Assembly (NCBI GenBank): GCA_016282255.1
Contig: JAEEKE010000091.1
Coordinates: forward strand, 1-41,109
Direction: 5' to 3'
Source of the DNA: Bacillota bacterium
GTDB taxonomy: Bacteria > Bacillota > Clostridia > Christensenellales > CAG-138
DNA: 41,109 bases
The notes below the pieces were generated by a model. The model was not told the DNA's origin and made no database searches. It saw nothing but the letters and a program-made list of their open reading frames with translations. Of the stretch, positions 41,039 through 41,109 are shown piece after piece (position 1 is the first letter of the stretch; each line of letters begins with the position of its first letter). Made by a program: the position numbers and the translations under genes.

Positions 41039-41109
41039 TTGACAGCGCTTACCGAAAAACTGATCGATGCGGTCAGGCTCGACCTCACGCCCTCGCTCGG
41101 CGTGACCGA
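41039..41109 (+). CDS. Start of an unidentified gene, cut by the window end
   Basis: A TTG at 41039 follows AAAGGAG at 7 bp and opens MTALTEKLIDAVRLDLTPSL, running off the end. It is in line with the mfd operon (13 bp after its stop). Too little is present to name the product. Confidence 0.5.
   Translation, partial: MTALTEKLIDAVRLDLTPSLGVT

Noticed and set aside
1-41109. CRISPR array, prophage or integrative element
   Set aside because: No regularly spaced repeats, cas, integrase, phage structural or conjugation genes were seen; the only mobile trace is the IS3 remnant.

Overview
The window is GC-rich DNA with strong G/C bias at third codon positions, AGGAGG-type ribosome binding sites and TTGACA/TATAAT-type promoters. 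The gene content is Gram-positive anaerobe: secreted enzymes with dockerins, lipoproteins with Pro/Thr/Glu linkers, a sortase-like anchor, split glycine decarboxylase gcvPA/gcvPB, long-form HPF, ruvX next to a DUF1292 gene, and padR next to a DUF1700 gene. This points to Bacillota, class Clostridia, probably an uncultured gut lineage. Genus cannot be read from the sequence.

Layout. Positions 1-2060: the end of a GH5 cellulase, a decayed IS3-family transposase, a lipoprotein gene and a degraded coding stretch, all more AT-rich than the rest. Positions 2079-8249: three dockerin proteins (lipase-like hydrolase on the minus strand, subtilisin-like protease, small unknown). Positions 8340-10320: a diverged pair of paralogous lipoproteins sharing a nearly identical 101-bp tail. 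Positions 10338-13147: a wall-anchored 5'-nucleotidase and a three-gene unit of small membrane proteins. Positions 13209-17848: argF, a dockerin-bearing GH13 alpha-amylase on the minus strand, and hpf. Positions 17850-22946: a promoter with a 17-codon reading frame and a terminator-like hairpin, then a probable nine-gene operon from ruvX to a GNAT acetyltransferase. Positions 23043-27673: the glycine cleavage operon gcvT-gcvH-gcvPA-gcvPB with a long leader. Positions 27692-31878: a PHP phosphoesterase, a cysteine-motif protein, a padR-DUF1700-DUF4097 envelope operon and a YwaF-like membrane protein. Positions 31880-33336: an AT-rich region with repeats and a gene remnant, then a lipoprotein. 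Positions 33405 to the end: arcC on the minus strand, a TtcA-like enzyme, an S41 protease, a HutD-like gene, mfd and the start of one more gene.

How it fits together. The secreted set (cellulase fragment, amylase, protease, lipase-like enzyme) suggests a polymer degrader using dockerin-cohesin assembly on several substrate classes. The dockerins fall into two sequence types, and no cohesin is in the window. Glycine cleavage (one-carbon units) and ornithine carbamoyltransferase plus carbamate kinase (possible ATP from citrulline) fit fermentative amino-acid metabolism. The remaining genes are housekeeping: ribosome hibernation, Holliday junction processing, transcription-coupled repair, manganese export and tRNA thiolation. 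No rRNA, tRNA, CRISPR array or intact mobile element was found.
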